Part shown: one piece after another, positions 26,759 through 35,514 of the stretch
How the letters are laid out: each line of letters begins with the position of its first letter
How positions within the stretch are numbered: the first letter of the stretch is position 1
NCBI RefSeq assembly: GCF_013376005.1
Contig: NZ_JABMJK010000013.1
Location: forward strand, 1 to 64,000
DNA: 64,000 nucleotides
Reading direction: 5' to 3'
Origin: Duganella sp. SG902
Lineage (GTDB): Bacteria > Pseudomonadota > Gammaproteobacteria > Burkholderiales > Burkholderiaceae_D
Notes under the pieces: generated by a model
The model's database searches: none
What the model saw: the letters and a program-made list of their open reading frames with translations, nothing else
Told to the model about the DNA's origin: nothing
Made by a program: the position numbers and the translations under genes

Positions 26759-28072
26759 TCAGAACCAGATATCGAAGCTGGTCGCGCCATCGCCGGTGGC
26801 GGCCAGGCGGTAGTGGAAGCCGTGCCGGTTCAGCACTTCGCGCACGAACAGCAAGCCGATGCCCTGGCCGCCTTTTTTCGTGGTGAAGAAGGGCGTGAAC
26901 AGCTGCCGCGCCGGCACTTCCCCCAGCAGGTTGCCGCTGTCGATCACCGACAGGCGCACGCCGCCCGCTTCATTCGCCAGCACGAGGCCGATGCGCTTGT
27001 CCGCGCCGTGCCCCGCCTCGGCCGCCTCCATCGCGTTCTTCACCACGTTCAGCAGCGCCTGTTCCATCAGGTGGCGGTCCATGGCGATGGCCGGCACCTG
27101 GTCACAGCGCTCCCAGGCGATGTGGATGCCGCGGCCGCGGCATTGTTCGCGGTACAGGTAGAGGATGTCGTCCATCAGGTCGCGCACGGCGTTCGGACGC
27201 AGCTCCGGCGCCGGCATCTTCACCACGCGCGTGAAGCGCTCGATGAACTCGCCCAGGCTGGCGTTGCGGCGCTGGACGGCCAGGATGGCGGTGCCGAAGT
27301 CCTCGCGGTCGTGCGCGGCCAGCTGGTCGCGGTAGTAGAGCAGCGAGTCGAGCACCGAGCCGGTGGCGGCGACCGTGTTGTTGACCTCGTGCGCCAGCAC
27401 GCGGATCAGCTTGTCGTACGTGGATTTCTCCGAGCTCTCCAGTTCCTCGGTCAGCTCCTCCACCAGCAGGAAGTGGCGGGCGAAGCCGCGATCATAGAAT
27501 TGCCCGCGCTGCCCGCGATAACGGCGGCCGTCGGCGTCGGCCAGCAGCTGCGAGTCGCCAAGCGGCAGGGTGTTCAGTTGCGCCAGCAGTTCGGTCGGCG
27601 GGCATTCGGCCAGGGTCTTGCCTTTGGCGTCCCGCAGCCCGGTCAGCGCCTGGGCGCTCGCGTTCAACAGGCTGATCCGGCCGTCGAAGTCGAACACGAT
27701 GACGGCGCTCGGCGTGGCCTCCAGCAGCTTGTCCAGGAAGCCCTGTTGCTCGCCCAGTTGCAGGCGCTCCTGATAGAGCGCGCCCAGCATGGTGTTGAAC
27801 AGCTGGACCAGTTCGTTGAGTTCGGCGTCGCCGCTGAGTTGCAGGCGGGCTGCGTAGTGCTGGTCCTGCAGCAGGTCGTGGAAGTGGCGCGTGTAGCCGA
27901 GCGGCTCGAGCGCGCGGCGGATCAGGCGCACGCCAAGCGCAAGGCTGAGCAGCACGGCCGCTTCCAGAACCAGCATCAGCACCGGCTGGCTGCGGAACAG
28001 CAGCACGGTGATCGCCAGGAACAGCAGGTGGGTGACGATCAGATAGGCGTACAAGCGCCGCCGCAAGCTCAT
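26759..28072 (-). CDS. Sensor histidine kinase (HAMP-PAS-HisKA/HATPase), partner of the sigma-54 regulator
   Basis: 437 residues. Two closely spaced membrane helices (about 8-25 and 30-50) leave almost no periplasmic loop, so it probably senses the membrane or a membrane partner. A HAMP-like linker, a PAS domain (about 112-200; AVIVFDFDGRISLLNASAQ) and a kinase core follow. The core has the phospho-acceptor in VLAHEVNN (H228), N-box NVVKNAMEA, SVIDSG, FTPFFTTK and GGQGIGL. It should autophosphorylate and pass phosphate to D57 of the response regulator, whose stop overlaps this gene's start (ATGA). It is the last gene of the efflux operon, so the pump and its sensor are made together. Confidence 0.9.
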   Translation of the reverse strand: MSLRRRLYAYLIVTHLLFLAITVLLFRSQPVLMLVLEAAVLLSLALGVRLIRRALEPLGYTRHFHDLLQDQHYAARLQLSGDAELNELVQLFNTMLGALYQERLQLGEQQGFLDKLLEATPSAVIVFDFDGRISLLNASAQALTGLRDAKGKTLAECPPTELLAQLNTLPLGDSQLLADADGRRYRGQRGQFYDRGFARHFLLVEELTEELESSEKSTYDKLIRVLAHEVNNTVAATGSVLDSLLYYRDQLAAHDREDFGTAILAVQRRNASLGEFIERFTRVVKMPAPELRPNAVRDLMDDILYLYREQCRGRGIHIAWERCDQVPAIAMDRHLMEQALLNVVKNAMEAAEAGHGADKRIGLVLANEAGGVRLSVIDSGNLLGEVPARQLFTPFFTTKKGGQGIGLLFVREVLNRHGFHYRLAATGDGATSFDIWF

Positions 28073-29526
28073 CTCCAGCCGCCGCGTGCGCCGGCGCCGG
28101 CGTGGGCGAGGTTGCCGGCGTCCGCGGCGTCGGCAGCGCCGCCGAGGCCGTGGCGTTCGAGGCGGCGGTAGAGCGCGGTGCGGCTCAGCCCAAGCGCCTT
28201 GGCCACGCGCGAGATGTTGCCGTGGTGCTGCTCCAGCGCGTGCACGATCATGTGCCGCTCGACCTGCTCCAGCGTCATGCCGTCGACGCCGAGCCGCGCG
28301 CCCGCCGCGCCGGGGCCGCCGCCATGCTCATGCTGCTCGACGGCGACAAAATCCGCCTGCCGCAATTCGCCGCGCCCGACCAGCAGCAAGGTGCGCTCCA
28401 GCGTCTGCTTCAACTGGCGGATGTTGCCCGGCCACGGCTGCGCGCTCAGCCATTCCAATGCCTGCGGCGTGATCGTCGCGGCGGGCAGGCCGTAGCTGAC
28501 CGACACCTCGCCGAGGATGTGGCGCGCCAGCAGTGGAATGTCGCTGCGCCGCTCGCGCAGCGGCGGCAGGCGGATGGTGATCAGGTTCAGCCGGTAAAAC
28601 AAATCCTCGCGGAACTCGCCGCCCGCCACCAACTCCGCCAGCTCGCGGTTGGTGGCCGACACCACGCGCACGTCGGCCTGCTCGCTGCGGCTGGCGCCCA
28701 CCGGCTGATAGGTCTGGTCCTGCAGCACGCGCAGCAGCTTGACCTGGTCCGAGCGATTCAGTTCGCCGATCTCGTCCAGGAACAGCGTGCCCCCGTGCGC
28801 GCTGGCGACGTGGCCCTTGCGGTCGGTCTTGGCGTCGGTGAAGGCGCCGCGCACGTGGCCGAACATCTCGCTCTCGAACAGCGACGGCGTGATCGCGCCC
28901 ATGTTGATCTTGACGATGGCCTTGCCCGCGCGCGAACTGTTGCGATGGATTGCGTCCGCGATCAACTCCTTGCCGCAGCCGCTCTCGCCCAGTATCAGCA
29001 CCGGCGCGCGCGTGTTGGCGACCTGGCCGATGGTGCTCAGCACTTTCAGCAGGCGCGGATGCTCGCCCACGATCGCGCTGAAATCGAACTGCGCGTCGAG
29101 CGCCTGGCGCGACGAGCGCGCGGCCGGCGCGGCCGGCGCGGCCGCCTCCAGCGTGGTGCGGATCAATTCCGCCAGCTGCGTGTTGTCCCACGGCTTGGTG
29201 AAGAAGTTGGCGGCGCCGGCCTGCATGCCGCGCACCGCCAGCGCGATCGATCCCCAGGCGGTCATCAGCAGCACCGGCAGGGCGGGGTAGGCGGCGCGCA
29301 GGTCGGCCAGCAGCCGCAGGCCTTCCTCGCCACTGGTCTGCAGCGAGAAATTCATGTCCTGCAGCACCAGGTCGACCGGCTGGGCGGCCAGCATGGCCAG
29401 CGCCTGTTTCGGATCGTCGGCGCACAGCGCGTCGTAGCCGGACTGCTTGAGCAGCAAGGCCAGCGACACCTGCACCGCGTTGTCGTCGTCGATAATTAAA
29501 ATGCGTTGCTTGCGAGTCGGTTCCAT
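28069..29526 (-). CDS. Sigma-54-dependent response regulator (NtrC family)
   Basis: 485 residues: receiver domain with acceptor D57 (LVLQDMNFS), an alanine-rich linker, AAA+ domain with Walker A GESGCGKEL (180-188) and Walker B LFLDE (248-252), and a Fis-type helix-turn-helix at the end (NISRVAKALGLSRTALYRRL). The sigma-54 contact loop reads GAFTDA (227-232) instead of the usual GAFTGA. When phosphorylated it should form a hexamer that remodels sigma-54 polymerase. The obvious target is the -24/-12 promoter ahead of the operon's first gene. The start is three bases after the stop of the upstream permease gene; no good Shine-Dalgarno is seen, so coupled translation is likely. Confidence 0.93.
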   Translation of the reverse strand: MEPTRKQRILIIDDDNAVQVSLALLLKQSGYDALCADDPKQALAMLAAQPVDLVLQDMNFSLQTSGEEGLRLLADLRAAYPALPVLLMTAWGSIALAVRGMQAGAANFFTKPWDNTQLAELIRTTLEAAAPAAPAARSSRQALDAQFDFSAIVGEHPRLLKVLSTIGQVANTRAPVLILGESGCGKELIADAIHRNSSRAGKAIVKINMGAITPSLFESEMFGHVRGAFTDAKTDRKGHVASAHGGTLFLDEIGELNRSDQVKLLRVLQDQTYQPVGASRSEQADVRVVSATNRELAELVAGGEFREDLFYRLNLITIRLPPLRERRSDIPLLARHILGEVSVSYGLPAATITPQALEWLSAQPWPGNIRQLKQTLERTLLLVGRGELRQADFVAVEQHEHGGGPGAAGARLGVDGMTLEQVERHMIVHALEQHHGNISRVAKALGLSRTALYRRLERHGLGGAADAADAGNLAHAGAGARGGWR

Positions 29527-29529
29527 TGT

Positions 29530-30726
29530 TTATTCGTAGTGCAGCGCCTGGGTCGGGCTCAGGCGCGCGGCGCGCCAGCCGGGGTAGAGCGAACAGACCA
29601 AGGATAGCAGATAGATCACGCTGGCCGATAGCGCCGTCGCGCCAAAAAACACCGGCCAGTTCAGGCCGTCGCCCAGCACGCCGGTCAGCGGCAATTGCAC
29701 CAGCAGCACCAGCGCGACCAGCATGGCGCCACTGCTGAGCAGGATCTGCTCGGTGGCGATCTGGCGGTAGATGCTGCCGGCGTCCGCCCCCAGCGCGCGG
29801 CGCAGGCCGATTTCGGGGATGCGCTGGGTGGTGTTCTGCCACAGCACGCCGAACAGGCCGAACGCCACCATGACCAGCAGGAAGGCGGCGATCACCGACA
29901 GGATCACCAGCGGCGTGGTTTGCGTGCGCATGATGGCGTCGCGCGCATCCTCCAGCGGCCCGGCGAGATAGGTCCAGTCGTTGCGGATCTGTTTCAGACG
30001 TGTGACGAGTTTGGCTTCAAACACGCGCGGCGTGCCGGGCTTTACCTTCAGCACGATCGCGCTGGCCGCCTCCTTGGCGACGCCCGGCACCCAGCGCGGC
30101 AGCATGAAATAGACCGGGTCCATGTAGTCGCCCTGCGAGCGGAACTGCTCGACCACGCCGACCACGCGGTAGCGCACCGGCTGCTCCTTGTCGCGCGGCA
30201 GCAGGTAAAGCTGGCCGATCGGGTTTTTGCCGGGGAACCAACGGTCCGCCAGCTTGCGGTTGATGACCACCGGGGCGGCGTCGGCGCCGTCATCGATGCG
30301 GGAGAAGAAACGGCCGGCCACCAGCCGCATGTCCATGGTGGCGAAGAAATCGTCGGAGACCGCCATGCCGTCGATGGTCAGCTTGGCGCTGCCGTCGGGC
30401 AGCGTGTAGTCCTCGGTCCAGCGCGTGAAGGTGTAGGTGGGGAAGGAGCTGAAGGCGACCGATTCCACCTCCGGCAGTTCCAGCAGGCTGCGCTTGATGT
30501 TGTCGAACAGGACCGGGTCGTTCGGAATCTCCGGGCCGGATGGCAGGATGGAGACCGACCATTGGTTGCGCCAATTGTGGCCGACCGGCAGCTGGTACAG
30601 CTGCCAGTAACGCAGGCCGAAGGCGGCGATCGCGAACACCAGCATGAACGCCAGCAGGATTTCCAGGCTCAGCATCATGTTGCGGCCCTTGCGTTTCCAG
30701 ATCAGTTTAAGCAGATGGCGCAGCAT
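29530..30726 (-). CDS. ABC transporter permease, MacB/FtsX type (second permease)
   Basis: 398 residues. One membrane helix near the N-terminus, a large periplasmic MacB-PCD-like domain (about 45-265) and three C-terminal helices containing the FtsX domain (WQNTTQRIPEIGLRRALGAD near residue 300, then PGWRAARLSPTQALHYE at the end). This is the mechanotransmission type of exporter, which works on periplasmic substrates. The frame is open further upstream, but the ATG at 30726 overlaps the previous gene's TAA (TAATG) and has GAAAGGAA before it. Together with the preceding, related permease it probably forms a heterodimer. Confidence 0.92.
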   Translation of the reverse strand: MLRHLLKLIWKRKGRNMMLSLEILLAFMLVFAIAAFGLRYWQLYQLPVGHNWRNQWSVSILPSGPEIPNDPVLFDNIKRSLLELPEVESVAFSSFPTYTFTRWTEDYTLPDGSAKLTIDGMAVSDDFFATMDMRLVAGRFFSRIDDGADAAPVVINRKLADRWFPGKNPIGQLYLLPRDKEQPVRYRVVGVVEQFRSQGDYMDPVYFMLPRWVPGVAKEAASAIVLKVKPGTPRVFEAKLVTRLKQIRNDWTYLAGPLEDARDAIMRTQTTPLVILSVIAAFLLVMVAFGLFGVLWQNTTQRIPEIGLRRALGADAGSIYRQIATEQILLSSGAMLVALVLLVQLPLTGVLGDGLNWPVFFGATALSASVIYLLSLVCSLYPGWRAARLSPTQALHYE

Positions 30727-31964
30727 TATGCATTTCCTTTCAATGCGCGGACCGGCGCCATGCGGGAGGTTTTCCAGGCCGGAATTACGCCCGACAGGAC
30801 ACCGAACACCAGCGCGATCAGCAGGCCGTAGCCGAAGATGGCGAAGTTCAGATGGACTTTCAGATAGGGCAGCACGCCCCAGCTTTCCATCCACCACAGC
30901 AGGCCGCTGGCCAGGACCAGGGCGATGGCGCCGCCGATCAGGCTCAGCAGCACGTTTTCCAGCACCAGCTGCCACACCAGTTGGCGGCTGGTGGCGCCGA
31001 ACGCCTTGCGCACGCCGATCTCGCTGCTGCGCTCCATGATGCGGCCCATGTTCAGATTAATCAGGTTCAGCGCCGGCAGCGCCATGAACAGCAGCATCAG
31101 CACGACGATGATGGACAGCAGCGTCGAGGCGCCGCCATCGTCGGCCTGGCTGTTCAGCAGCGTGCGCGAGAACAGCGCCAGCTTGGAGTCGCCCCAGAAC
31201 TGGGTCGTGTTGAAGCGGTTGGGATCGTCGTACTGCACGTGTTTGGCGGCCTCGATGATTTCGCGCTGGAGCGCCGGCAATTCCGCCGGCGAGCGCGCCA
31301 TCATGATGGCGCTGAAGGCGCCGAACATCTGATCCTTGTAATCACTGGAGGGCTGGCTGGTGAGCGGCACCCAGATGTCGGACACCGCATTGACGTGCAG
31401 CTCGTCCCGCACCACGCCGATCACGGTGAAGTCCTGCCCCATGGCGTTGAACTTCTGGCCCAGCCAGGGCTGGCCGGGGAACAGCTTGCGCGCGGTGGCC
31501 TCGTTGATGACCGCCACCATGCGGCCCTGCGCCACGTCGTCCTGGTTGTACAGCCGGCCTTGCAGCAGCCTGAAGTCGAGGATTTGCCAGTATTCGGCAT
31601 CGGTCTGGCGCATTTGCAGGCTGCTGACGCGGTCGGGCTGATAGACCGAGATGGTGAGCGGCAGGCCGGCGGCCGACACCACCTCCGCGTGTTTCAGCGG
31701 CTTCAGGTATTTGTCGATTACCTTGTAGCCCAGCGTGCCGCTGCGCCAGCCCGGCTTGTCGGTGTGCGACGAGCGGTACAGCAACATTTGCACATAGCGG
31801 TCGCTGCGGCCCTCGACGCCGGTCGGGTAGAAGGTGTTCTCCAGCAGCGCGGCGACCACCACCAGCACCACCAGCGTCAGCACGATGCACAGCAGGTTGA
31901 TGGCGGTGAACAGCTTGCGGCGCATGAAGACCTTCCATGCGGTCAGCAGATAATTTCTGAACAT
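30726..31964 (-). CDS. ABC transporter permease, MacB/FtsX type (first permease)
   Basis: 412 residues with the same layout as the following gene: helix 1 (about 18-42), periplasmic domain, then three helices with the FtsX signature NMGRIMERSSEIGVRKAFGAT and terminal PAWKTSRMAPVRALKGN. AAGGAG lies 7 nt before the ATG and overlaps the stop of the ATPase gene. In MacB the ATPase is fused to the permease; here ATPase and two different permeases are separate, a LolCDE-like split. The partner adaptor of HlyD type makes efflux more likely than lipoprotein sorting. Confidence 0.92.
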   Translation of the reverse strand: MFRNYLLTAWKVFMRRKLFTAINLLCIVLTLVVLVVVAALLENTFYPTGVEGRSDRYVQMLLYRSSHTDKPGWRSGTLGYKVIDKYLKPLKHAEVVSAAGLPLTISVYQPDRVSSLQMRQTDAEYWQILDFRLLQGRLYNQDDVAQGRMVAVINEATARKLFPGQPWLGQKFNAMGQDFTVIGVVRDELHVNAVSDIWVPLTSQPSSDYKDQMFGAFSAIMMARSPAELPALQREIIEAAKHVQYDDPNRFNTTQFWGDSKLALFSRTLLNSQADDGGASTLLSIIVVLMLLFMALPALNLINLNMGRIMERSSEIGVRKAFGATSRQLVWQLVLENVLLSLIGGAIALVLASGLLWWMESWGVLPYLKVHLNFAIFGYGLLIALVFGVLSGVIPAWKTSRMAPVRALKGNA

Positions 31965-31973
31965 GCGCGCTCC

Positions 31974-32636
<663 letters not shown>

Positions 32637-32653
32637 TGTTGAGGGCTCCCTTG

Positions 32654-33901
32654 TTATTGGGCCACGCGGACGCTGTCGCGGTCCTTGTAGCGGCTGGTGT
32701 CTGAAATGATGAGCTGGTCGCCGGCGCGCGCGCCGGACAGGATTTCCACGTTCTTGCCATCGCTGGCGCCGATGTTGAGCGTGGTCTTGCGGGCGATGCC
32801 GTCGCGCACCACGAAAATATCCTGCGGGCCGCGGCCGTTGAAGGCGGGGCCGTAATCGGCCAGCAAGGTATTCTGTTTTTGCTCGGTGATGATATTGACC
32901 TCCACGCGCAGCTTGTTGCGCAGGATGCTGTGATGCGGCTCGGCCAGCGTCACCAGCAGCTTGACGGTGCCGTTCTGGATTTCCGGCAGCACGGTCTGCA
33001 CCTCGCCGCGCAGCTTGACGTTGCCTTGTTCGACCAGCACCTGCTGGCCGGCGCTGAGCGCGCGCGCGTGGAAATCGGACAGCGAGGCCTCCACCTTGTA
33101 GTTGTTGAGCTCGGAGACCCTGGCCACCAGCTGGCCGGTGCTGACGCTGGCGCCTTCATCGGCCAGCAGCCAGGTCAGCATGCCGGCGAAAGGCGCGCGC
33201 ACCTGGGTTTGCGCCAGCAGTTGCTGTTGCTCCTGCAACTGCTTTTGCAGGATGCTTTTTTGCAGGCGCGCGCCTTCGATATTGCTGTTGGTGACGCGCT
33301 TGCCGTCCTCGATCTGCTCGCGGTGCTGGCGCAACTGGATCTCGGTGCGCTTGACGTTGAGTTCGGCGGTCAGCAAATCCTCGGCCGAGACGCCGCCGGC
33401 CTTGCGCAGGGTCTGGTAACGGCCCAGCTTGACGCGGGTGGCTTGCAGATCGAGTTCCAGCAATTCGATGGCGCTGGTCAGCTGCTTGCGTTTCTGGTCC
33501 ATTTCCAGCGTCAGCGCGAGGATGCGGTTCTCCTGCTGCGCCAGCTGCTCCTTGAGTGCATCGATGGCCAGCTGGATGGTGCGGTTGTCGAGTTCCAGCA
33601 GCAGTTCGCCGGCCCGCACCTGCTGGCCGGGTTTGGCATGGACTTTCGCCACCCGCGTCTGGATCGGGCTCGACACCAGCTCCTCATGCACCGGAATCAC
33701 GATGCCGGAAGCGTTGATGGTGTTGGCGATGGCGCCGCCGCGCACGGTGGCGATGCTGACCTTGCTCGCGTCCACGCTGGGGCTGACGGCGCGGTTGATG
33801 GCCCAGGCGGTCAGGCTCAGCGTGGCGAGCAGGGCGGCCGCCGCCAGCGCGGTGTTGCGCTTGCGGCGGGCGATGATGGCGGGGTTGATAACGGTATCCA
33901 T
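32654..33901 (-). CDS. HlyD-type periplasmic adaptor of the ABC efflux system
   Basis: 415 residues. An uncleaved N-terminal membrane anchor (about 17-37, NTALAAAALLATLSLTAWAI), first lipoyl half (VHAKPGQQVRAGELLLELDN), a long coiled-coil hairpin (about 90-200, rich in Gln, Glu and Leu), second lipoyl half (VRAPFAGMLTWLLADEGASV) and beta-barrel domains. It resembles MacA/YknX-type adaptors. The frame could start with GTG at 33907, but ATG at 33901 gives the natural N-terminus and lies within one or two bases of the predicted sigma-54 transcription start. It is the first gene of a six-gene operon. No outer-membrane channel gene is in the operon. Confidence 0.9.
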   Translation of the reverse strand: MDTVINPAIIARRKRNTALAAAALLATLSLTAWAINRAVSPSVDASKVSIATVRGGAIANTINASGIVIPVHEELVSSPIQTRVAKVHAKPGQQVRAGELLLELDNRTIQLAIDALKEQLAQQENRILALTLEMDQKRKQLTSAIELLELDLQATRVKLGRYQTLRKAGGVSAEDLLTAELNVKRTEIQLRQHREQIEDGKRVTNSNIEGARLQKSILQKQLQEQQQLLAQTQVRAPFAGMLTWLLADEGASVSTGQLVARVSELNNYKVEASLSDFHARALSAGQQVLVEQGNVKLRGEVQTVLPEIQNGTVKLLVTLAEPHHSILRNKLRVEVNIITEQKQNTLLADYGPAFNGRGPQDIFVVRDGIARKTTLNIGASDGKNVEILSGARAGDQLIISDTSRYKDRDSVRVAQ

Positions 33902-33912
33902 GCCCACTGTAT

Positions 33913-33928
33913 TGCAACCTGCGTGCCA
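33913..33928 (-). promoter_or_regulatory. Sigma-54 (-24/-12) promoter of the ABC efflux operon
   Basis: Read on the minus strand: TGGCACG (33928-33922), CAGG, TTGCA (33917-33913). This is an essentially perfect match to the sigma-54 consensus TGGCACG-N4-TTGCW, with exactly 10 bases between the invariant GG and GC. The expected transcription start, about 12 bases after the GC, falls at about 33902, next to the ATG at 33901. The transcript would therefore have almost no leader. The operon's own fifth gene encodes a sigma-54 activator. Confidence 0.85.
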
Positions 33929-34002
33929 GGCTGGAATCGCTTGAAAATCATAGGCTTAGCGTTGGGCGGCGTGGGCGGGCTTGCCCGTCTCCGCGCACCA
34001 CC

Positions 34003-34016
34003 GTCCGGAACCGGAC
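34003..34016. promoter_or_regulatory. Candidate activator binding site (UAS) for the sigma-54 regulator
   Basis: GTCCGGAACCGGAC is a perfect inverted repeat with six-base arms, 75-88 bp upstream of the -24 box. This is the usual distance for an NtrC-type enhancer. It lies just beyond the stop codon of the GNAT gene. A 14-of-15 relative is found at 16184-16198. Assignment to the response regulator is inference from position. Confidence 0.55.
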
Positions 34017-34019
34017 ACC

Positions 34020-34553
34020 CTAGCGCAGGCGGCGGGTCATGAAGGTGTAGCTATAGTGCTTGCCGTCGAGGAGAAACATGTTCGGGATCTCGCCGGTTTT
34101 GCGGTAACCGCTGCGCTCGTAAAGCTTGATGGCGGGTGTGTTCACCGACAGCACCTGCAGATCCACCCACTGCACCCCGGCCAGCAGCGCCCAGTTTTCG
34201 GCGTGGGCGATGAGTTGGCTGCCAAGGCCTTGCTGGCGGTGCTTGCGATCCACGCCCATACCCAGCAGGCAGCGATGCCTGGTGTAATTTTCCGGCAGGC
34301 CGCGCAGATCGATGTGGCCGGCGATGGCGCCGTCGTCGGCGCGCGCCACCCACGCGCGTCGCCAGCCGGGCTTGCCGACCTCGATCCGCAAGCCATTCCT
34401 GAACGCCTCCGCCTTCTCGGGCGGGAAGCGGGAGGCGTCGCGCGGCAGGGGCTGGAAATAGGCGGTGCCGTCGCGGCCATTGTCGGAGAGATGGTCGTTC
34501 AGATAGGCCAGGAACTCATCGAAGGCCGTCGGTGGAAGTTTTTCTATCGTCAT
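34020..34553 (-). CDS. GNAT-family N-acetyltransferase
   Basis: 177 residues. The GNAT acetyl-CoA motif is seen in GMGVDRKHRQQGLGSQLIAHAENWA (R/Q-x-x-G-x-G/A type), followed by LQVLSVNTPAIKLYERSGYRKTGEIP, the usual C-terminal half. The substrate (amine, peptide N-terminus or protein) is not visible. It reads toward the ABC efflux operon, but the sigma-54 promoter lies between them, so it is probably a separate unit. No strong Shine-Dalgarno precedes the start. Confidence 0.88.
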   Translation of the reverse strand: MTIEKLPPTAFDEFLAYLNDHLSDNGRDGTAYFQPLPRDASRFPPEKAEAFRNGLRIEVGKPGWRRAWVARADDGAIAGHIDLRGLPENYTRHRCLLGMGVDRKHRQQGLGSQLIAHAENWALLAGVQWVDLQVLSVNTPAIKLYERSGYRKTGEIPNMFLLDGKHYSYTFMTRRLR

Positions 34554-34637
34554 GTTTCAGTGTGGGAATTTACCAACGATTGATTTATACCAATGTGTTA
34601 GGGTGACGTCCATTGTGCATCATGTAGAGGAGAAAAC

Positions 34638-35420
34638 ATGCCTCGTTTATGGACTGCGGCATTGCTGCTTGCGCCCTTGCTGGCTTGCGCGGACGAGGAA
34701 AAAGACCAGATCGTCACCGACCGCCCTGATTTCGTGGAATCGAGCAATGTGGTGGGCCGGGGCCGCTTTCAGATCGAAACCAGTTTCGCGCTCGATCGCA
34801 ACAAGGCCGATGGCGTCAAGCAGCGCACCTACTACAGCCCGACCTTGCTGCGTTTCGGCCTCAGCGACACGGTGGAAGCGCGGATCGAAACCGACGGCCG
34901 CATGCGGTTGGTCACGGATGAAGCCGGCAAGCGCGTCACACAAAACGGCTATGGCGACGTCTCGCTGGGCGTGAAATGGCACGTTGCCGACGAAGAGGGC
35001 GCGCGGCCGTCGCTGGGCGTGCTGGCCCATGTCGACCTCGACAGCGGCTCGCCCGCTTTCCGCGCCGCCGGCAGGGGCGGCTCGCTGCGTTTGGCGGCCG
35101 AGTGGGAGTTGCCGGGGGACCTGGGGTTGGGCGTAATGCCGGGCATCGCCTGGCAGCACGATGATCAGGGCGAGCGCTACGCCGGCGGCATCTTCGGGCT
35201 CGTGTTGGGCAAGGAATGGAGCGAGCGCCTGCGCACCTTCGTCGAATACTCGGCGCCGCGGATCGCGCGCGGCCGCCACGGCGGCTCGGTGACCACGTTC
35301 GACATCGGCGGCGGGTATCTGCTGACCGACATGGTGCAGATCGACACCGCGCTATCGCGCGGCCTGAACAAGAACACGCCGGACTGGAGCTGGACCGTGG
35401 GCTTGTCCATCAAATTCTAA
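34638..35420 (+). CDS. Exported barrel protein, MetA-pathway/transporter-like family (PF13557 type)
   Basis: 260 residues with a signal peptide (MPRLWTAALLLAPLLACA). The mature start IVTDRPDFVESSNVVGRGRFQIET is the typical opening of the family named after the phenol-degradation meta-pathway protein. The rest has strand-like alternation and ends in LSIKF with a terminal aromatic, fitting an outer-membrane barrel. Function in the family is poorly known and no aromatic degradation genes are near. AGAGGAG gives a good start. The stop is directly followed by a 90-nt hairpin element. Confidence 0.78.
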   Translation: MPRLWTAALLLAPLLACADEEKDQIVTDRPDFVESSNVVGRGRFQIETSFALDRNKADGVKQRTYYSPTLLRFGLSDTVEARIETDGRMRLVTDEAGKRVTQNGYGDVSLGVKWHVADEEGARPSLGVLAHVDLDSGSPAFRAAGRGGSLRLAAEWELPGDLGLGVMPGIAWQHDDQGERYAGGIFGLVLGKEWSERLRTFVEYSAPRIARGRHGGSVTTFDIGGGYLLTDMVQIDTALSRGLNKNTPDWSWTVGLSIKF

Positions 35421-35510
35421 TCCGGGGTCAGGTCCTCCATTTCTACACGAGCCCAGCAGTAGGCACGCCTACTGCTGGGCTCGTGTAGAAATGGAGGACC
35501 TGACCCCGGA
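35421..35510. repeat. Palindromic dispersed element, copy 2, between convergent genes
   Basis: Two perfect 43-nt arms (35421-35463 and 35468-35510) with a 4-nt loop (cacg). The outer 23 bases of each arm equal those of the element at 13032-13120; the inner parts are unrelated. It begins one base after a TAA stop and ends four bases before the chemoreceptor's stop codon on the other strand. In RNA it would form a very stable hairpin. Confidence 0.9.
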
Positions 35511-35514
35511 TTTT

